Assembly (NCBI GenBank): GCA_903875455.1
Contig: CAIQWF010000165.1
Span: 1-46,896, forward strand
Source of the DNA: an uncultured Pseudomonadota bacterium
GTDB taxonomy: Bacteria; Pseudomonadota; Gammaproteobacteria; Methylococcales; Methylomonadaceae
Direction of reading: 5' to 3'
DNA: 46,896 nt
Part shown: positions 44,355-46,896 of the stretch, piece by piece
Layout of the letters: the number at the start of each line of letters is the position of its first letter
Numbering within the stretch: position 1 is the first letter of the stretch
Program-made: the position numbers and the translations under genes
Notes under the pieces: model-generated
Seen by the model: only the letters and a program-made list of their open reading frames with translations
What the model was told of the DNA's origin: nothing
Databases searched by the model: none

Positions 44355-44954
44355 TTAACGATTTTCAGGATTTTTGCGTGTTTTGCTGGCTTTGATGATT
44401 TTGGAATTCTGTCTGGCAAAAATCAGCACGATGAGCAGTAAAACCCCGCCGGAAAACTGCACTAAAATTTTAGTAACTGGAATTCCGACCAGAAACAAAA
44501 AACTTTGTGAAATAATTTTTTTATCTTCTCTTTGCAGCTTGATATTCAAGGCATAAAGTCCCGGCTCTTGAATATCAGTTTGCAGCATCTTTACCCCTTC
44601 ATTAAAACCTTGCAATTCTGTTTTTTTCAATAACAGCGAATTTGAGCTATTAAGCGAAGTGCAATTAAGCCATGATTTCGGCTTTAATAATTCCAGCGCA
44701 ACTTTTTGCGTTTCTAATTGCGCATTAACAGGTTCAATTTTAATAATCACCGAACCTGAATACGGAAAAATCCGACAAAAAGCTTCATCAGGATGCAGGC
44801 CCTGAAACTGATAGCCGCTAAAACGCACGGTATTGTTGTTGATCGAAATAAAGCAGTTTTTATTTTCGTGTGAGCCGGCGTGAGAAAAGGCGGGCGCAGA
44901 AAACAGGCTGAAAAAAATGGCAAAGCTTAGGTGAAAAACACGGGGCAGCATCAA
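44355..44954 (-). CDS. Exported hypothetical protein with C-terminal membrane anchor
   Basis: The 199-residue protein has a signal peptide (about 1-24, ending near AFSHAG), a beta-rich periplasmic domain with three cysteines (NCFI, FCRI, NCTS), and a C-terminal helix (about 158-181) followed by a basic cytoplasmic tail. This is a type I membrane topology. I do not recognise a family. It converges with the PilT-like gene and lies 6 bp downstream of another unrecognised gene on the same strand, probably in one transcript. Confidence 0.7.
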   Translation of the reverse strand: MMLPRVFHLSFAIFFSLFSAPAFSHAGSHENKNCFISINNNTVRFSGYQFQGLHPDEAFCRIFPYSGSVIIKIEPVNAQLETQKVALELLKPKSWLNCTSLNSSNSLLLKKTELQGFNEGVKMLQTDIQEPGLYALNIKLQREDKKIISQSFLFLVGIPVTKILVQFSGGVLLLIVLIFARQNSKIIKASKTRKNPENR

Positions 44955-44960
44955 ACTCTC

Positions 44961-45467
44961 TTAGTCTATTTTTACGATAAAGGTATGTTTGTCCAAACAG
45001 CGGGCTTTCATGCCTTTTACCGTCAATAACGCCACAAAATTCATCACCGCATCGCCGAGTTTAAAGCCTGCGCCGTAACCGCGAATGCTGTTCTCTTTTT
45101 TATTGGCGGTTAAAAACAGTTTCAGCTGGCTGTTGCTGCGTTCATTGAACAGCTTTAAAAATTCTTTGATTTTGGCTTCGGTTTGTTGCAGATTCATGTT
45201 GCCGATTTCTGCGCTGAATGAGTGGCTTTCAGGCTGGCAACTTTCAACTATCGGTGTATACCAGGAATGGTTTTCTGCGTTGAGGATTTCCGCAATCGCT
45301 GTCAAAGCGGTTTGTTCATCATCAAAAATAAAAGCGCCGGTTTTATCTTTGCTGAAAATCAGGTCTATGGATTCTGGATGATTGCATAGCCAGTGGATTT
45401 CTTCCTGTTCTGGATTGTGTTTGTAGCCTGCAATAAATTGGGGTGTTGTTAAATCATTAATACTCAT
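44961..45467 (-). CDS. Hypothetical protein, 168 residues
   Basis: This appears to be a soluble, slightly acidic protein with no signal peptide and no transmembrane segment. It has mixed alpha/beta composition. Cysteines occur in LCNHPE, VESCQPE and ARCLDK. I do not recognise a family. It precedes the membrane-anchored hypothetical gene at 6 bp, so the two may be functionally linked. The 101 bp upstream, up to the toxin gene, hold nothing I recognise. Confidence 0.65.
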   Translation of the reverse strand: MSINDLTTPQFIAGYKHNPEQEEIHWLCNHPESIDLIFSKDKTGAFIFDDEQTALTAIAEILNAENHSWYTPIVESCQPESHSFSAEIGNMNLQQTEAKIKEFLKLFNERSNSQLKLFLTANKKENSIRGYGAGFKLGDAVMNFVALLTVKGMKARCLDKHTFIVKID

Positions 45468-45568
45468 TTTTCTAAATTATTGTAAATCGAATTTTTCAAT
45501 AGGATGCCTATCTTTCGCGGCGTGTTTAGGGAAAGTAAAAACAAGGCGAATATAAATTCTACGCTGTT

Positions 45569-45961
45569 TCATCTAATCAATTTATTCGTCAGTTCAACAT
45601 AAAACGGAAATTTTTTATCGACGGATATGATTTTTGCGTTACATGCAATAACAGTGGCAATAATGATTCGGTCTTGCGGGTCACTGTGATAGTCAGTTAA
45701 AGAAACAGCTAATGTGGCAATTTGTGGCGTTAAGGGAATAAGTGAAATGTTCGAGCCCGACAATGCTTTTTCAAACCATTCGTTTTGTTCACAAGGTAAT
45801 TTGATTCTGCCATGTTGTTCTAGCCAGGCAACTTCAAACAAGCTGATAGCTGATACGCCGACTTGATCCGCTTGTTCGATAGTTTCCAGCCATGACAGTT
45901 TTAAAAACTCAGTATCTTGATTAACCCACCACAGCCAGATGTGGGTGTCTAAAATAATCAT
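45569..45961 (-). CDS. vapC: PIN-domain toxin, VapC-like
   Basis: The 130-residue protein is a PIN-domain ribonuclease. Acidic active-site residues are D5 in MIILDTHIWLWW, the Glu in SLFEVAWL near residue 43, and the Asp in DPQDRIIIAT near residue 97, followed by a later Asp in ISVDKKF. VapC toxins cleave tRNA or rRNA and are neutralised by a cognate antitoxin. Its start overlaps the end of the upstream antitoxin-like gene by 4 bp, the usual arrangement. The family fit is good; the target RNA is unknown. Confidence 0.88.
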   Translation of the reverse strand: MIILDTHIWLWWVNQDTEFLKLSWLETIEQADQVGVSAISLFEVAWLEQHGRIKLPCEQNEWFEKALSGSNISLIPLTPQIATLAVSLTDYHSDPQDRIIIATVIACNAKIISVDKKFPFYVELTNKLIR

Positions 45962-46182
45962 GCCGGCAAGTCCCAGTCAGATTGCGTCACCGTGTTAATA
46001 ATATCGCCTGTTATTTTTATCCGTCCGGCGATGTCAGGATGCGGGCGACGTTTGGGCGGGGGCAGTTCGTCATTTTCGAGAATTAAAAAAATGGCCTCAA
46101 ATCGTTTATTGGCAGGCAATTTGGGCATGGTTTGCAGATTGCCAAAGTTATCGGTTTTTACGATTAGTTTTTCAGCGTACAT
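45958..46182 (-). CDS. Antitoxin-like partner of the PIN-domain toxin
   Basis: From ATG 46182, preceded by AAGGAAAA, the protein is 74 residues; a longer frame from 46221 has no support. It has a beta-rich N-terminus (LIVKTDNFGNL) and a C-terminal stretch RRPHPDIAGRIKITGDI that recurs in antitoxins encoded upstream of VapC-type toxins. By position and size it is the antitoxin that binds the toxin and probably represses the pair. I call no specific VapB subfamily. Confidence 0.75.
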   Translation of the reverse strand: MYAEKLIVKTDNFGNLQTMPKLPANKRFEAIFLILENDELPPPKRRPHPDIAGRIKITGDIINTVTQSDWDLPA

Positions 46183-46304
46183 TTTGGTTTTTCCTTTGAA
46201 ACATATAAAAAAACAACACATTACCAGAAAAAATCAATTGGGCTTTGGTGTATTTTTTTAATTTTCTTAACATACTGGCTGTTTTTAATAGGGTATTTAT
46301 ATCT

Positions 46305-46896
46305 TTAGACGGATTTACTAAAAACCTTATTGCGATGATGCTCAAGGTATTTTTGATGTTCAAAAGAAATGTTGCGCAATTTCATGTTTTTAGTAACACC
46401 AAGCTGTTCTGCTGCTTTAGGTAAAAGCAGAGGAGAGAATTCGATGCTGCCATCATTATTAAAGGTAATAAAACCTTTGTCGAATAGCTTGTCCAGATTT
46501 GGAGTTAATAGCAAACCATTCCATTTATCTATAGCTTCTACAACTGTATCACTATCTTTATCGCAGTCTCTCCAAGGTTTAATATGAGACGCAATTAACA
46601 AATCCTGATTTTTAAAGCCTGTTACTGAGCATGTTTTCCAAAGTTTAATAACCTCTTCTCGAAACTTACCCTGACCAATTCTAGCTTTAATATAAGTATC
46701 GCGCTCTTTTTCAGTCTGCTTTTCTATAACGTCTTTTTTATTTTCAATATCGGTAATAAGTAGTTAAACAAAAGTTATACGGTATTTAGTTCCAAAATTT
46801 GAAAGTATATCCACCACCGTTTTTTTCAAATTTGCATAACTGACGTAACACGACAAAGGCAACCATTCATATTTAACCTTACGCCATAAAATCTCA
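46305..46896 (-). pseudogene. HNH endonuclease, frame interrupted by a stop; 5' end outside window
   Basis: The C-terminal part is a clear HNH nuclease domain: ARIGQGKFREEVIKLWKTC, then ASHIKPWRD (the HNH His) and NGLLLTPNLDKLFDKGF. In the same frame upstream an ochre TAA at 46764-46766 interrupts it, and beyond that the frame stays open for 43 codons to the window edge. Between the stop and the HNH core there is no ATG, GTG or TTG, so the HNH part cannot easily start on its own. The simplest reading is one longer gene with a nonsense mutation; a sequencing error is also possible. Such proteins are often restriction-like or mobile nucleases. Confidence 0.65.

Noticed and set aside
44961-46896. 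A novel defence island at the right edge
   Set aside because: Only a common toxin-antitoxin pair, a broken HNH frame and unknown genes are visible; there is no recognisable defence effector set.

Overview
This window looks like chromosomal DNA of a gammaproteobacterial (type I, Methylococcales) methanotroph. The strongest evidence is a complete particulate methane monooxygenase operon, pmoCAB (25083-28050), whose predicted proteins keep the copper ligands of the characterised enzyme. The other blocks (pilMNOPQ-aroK-aroB-damX-hemE, mrcA, purM, sodB) are usual gammaproteobacterial housekeeping. Species cannot be fixed from this window alone.

Layout. 1-6730 (minus strand): a surface/secretion module made of the N-terminus of a large VCBS-repeat protein running off the left edge, a PilZ protein, a LuxR-type regulator with a degenerate receiver, and a type I secretion system (TolC-like, HlyD-like and ABC exporter genes). 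6970-12135: an HD phosphohydrolase, a murein endopeptidase (MepA), a DUF2252 protein and penicillin-binding protein 1A. 12416-17515: the type IV pilus assembly operon pilMNOPQ, closed by a strong terminator, followed by aroK, aroB, a DamX-like SPOR protein and hemE (to 21563). 21588-24185: a DUF411 metal-binding protein, glucokinase and alanine dehydrogenase. 24229-28126: a small membrane-anchored protein divergent from pmoCAB, then pmoCAB with a promoter, a 5' hairpin, hairpins in both intergenic gaps and a terminator. 28199-31221 (minus): purM, a VOC protein, an orphan dhaL and a Prx6-type peroxiredoxin. 31222-31874 is non-coding, with a possible small RNA. 31875-36660: sodB, a SulP-STAS-cNMP fusion transporter, a hexose-6-phosphate mutarotase and an arginase-family enzyme. 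Upstream of the last lies what looks like the decayed C-terminus of a phosphoketolase. 36964-40105: a von Willebrand A protein, a small membrane protein and an L,D-transpeptidase with a second, decayed catalytic domain. 40169-41436 (minus): a TusA-like protein overlapping a PP-loop sulfurtransferase. 41623-44334: two PilT/PilU-type retraction ATPases, one with a duplicated N-terminal domain. 44355-46896: two unrecognised genes, a VapBC-type toxin-antitoxin pair and an HNH endonuclease frame broken by a stop codon; this right edge looks like accessory DNA.

Together the genes cover methane oxidation, cell-wall and pilus biogenesis, surface adhesion by type I secretion, and oxidative-stress defence. 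I found no complete unknown multi-gene system of the defence or CRISPR type, and no tRNA or rRNA genes. The most unusual signals are a near-identical 19-bp palindromic motif in two distant promoter regions (upstream of pmoC and upstream of sodB), the RNA hairpins of the pmo operon, a candidate small RNA before sodB, several proteins with duplicated or degenerate domains, and two gene remnants.
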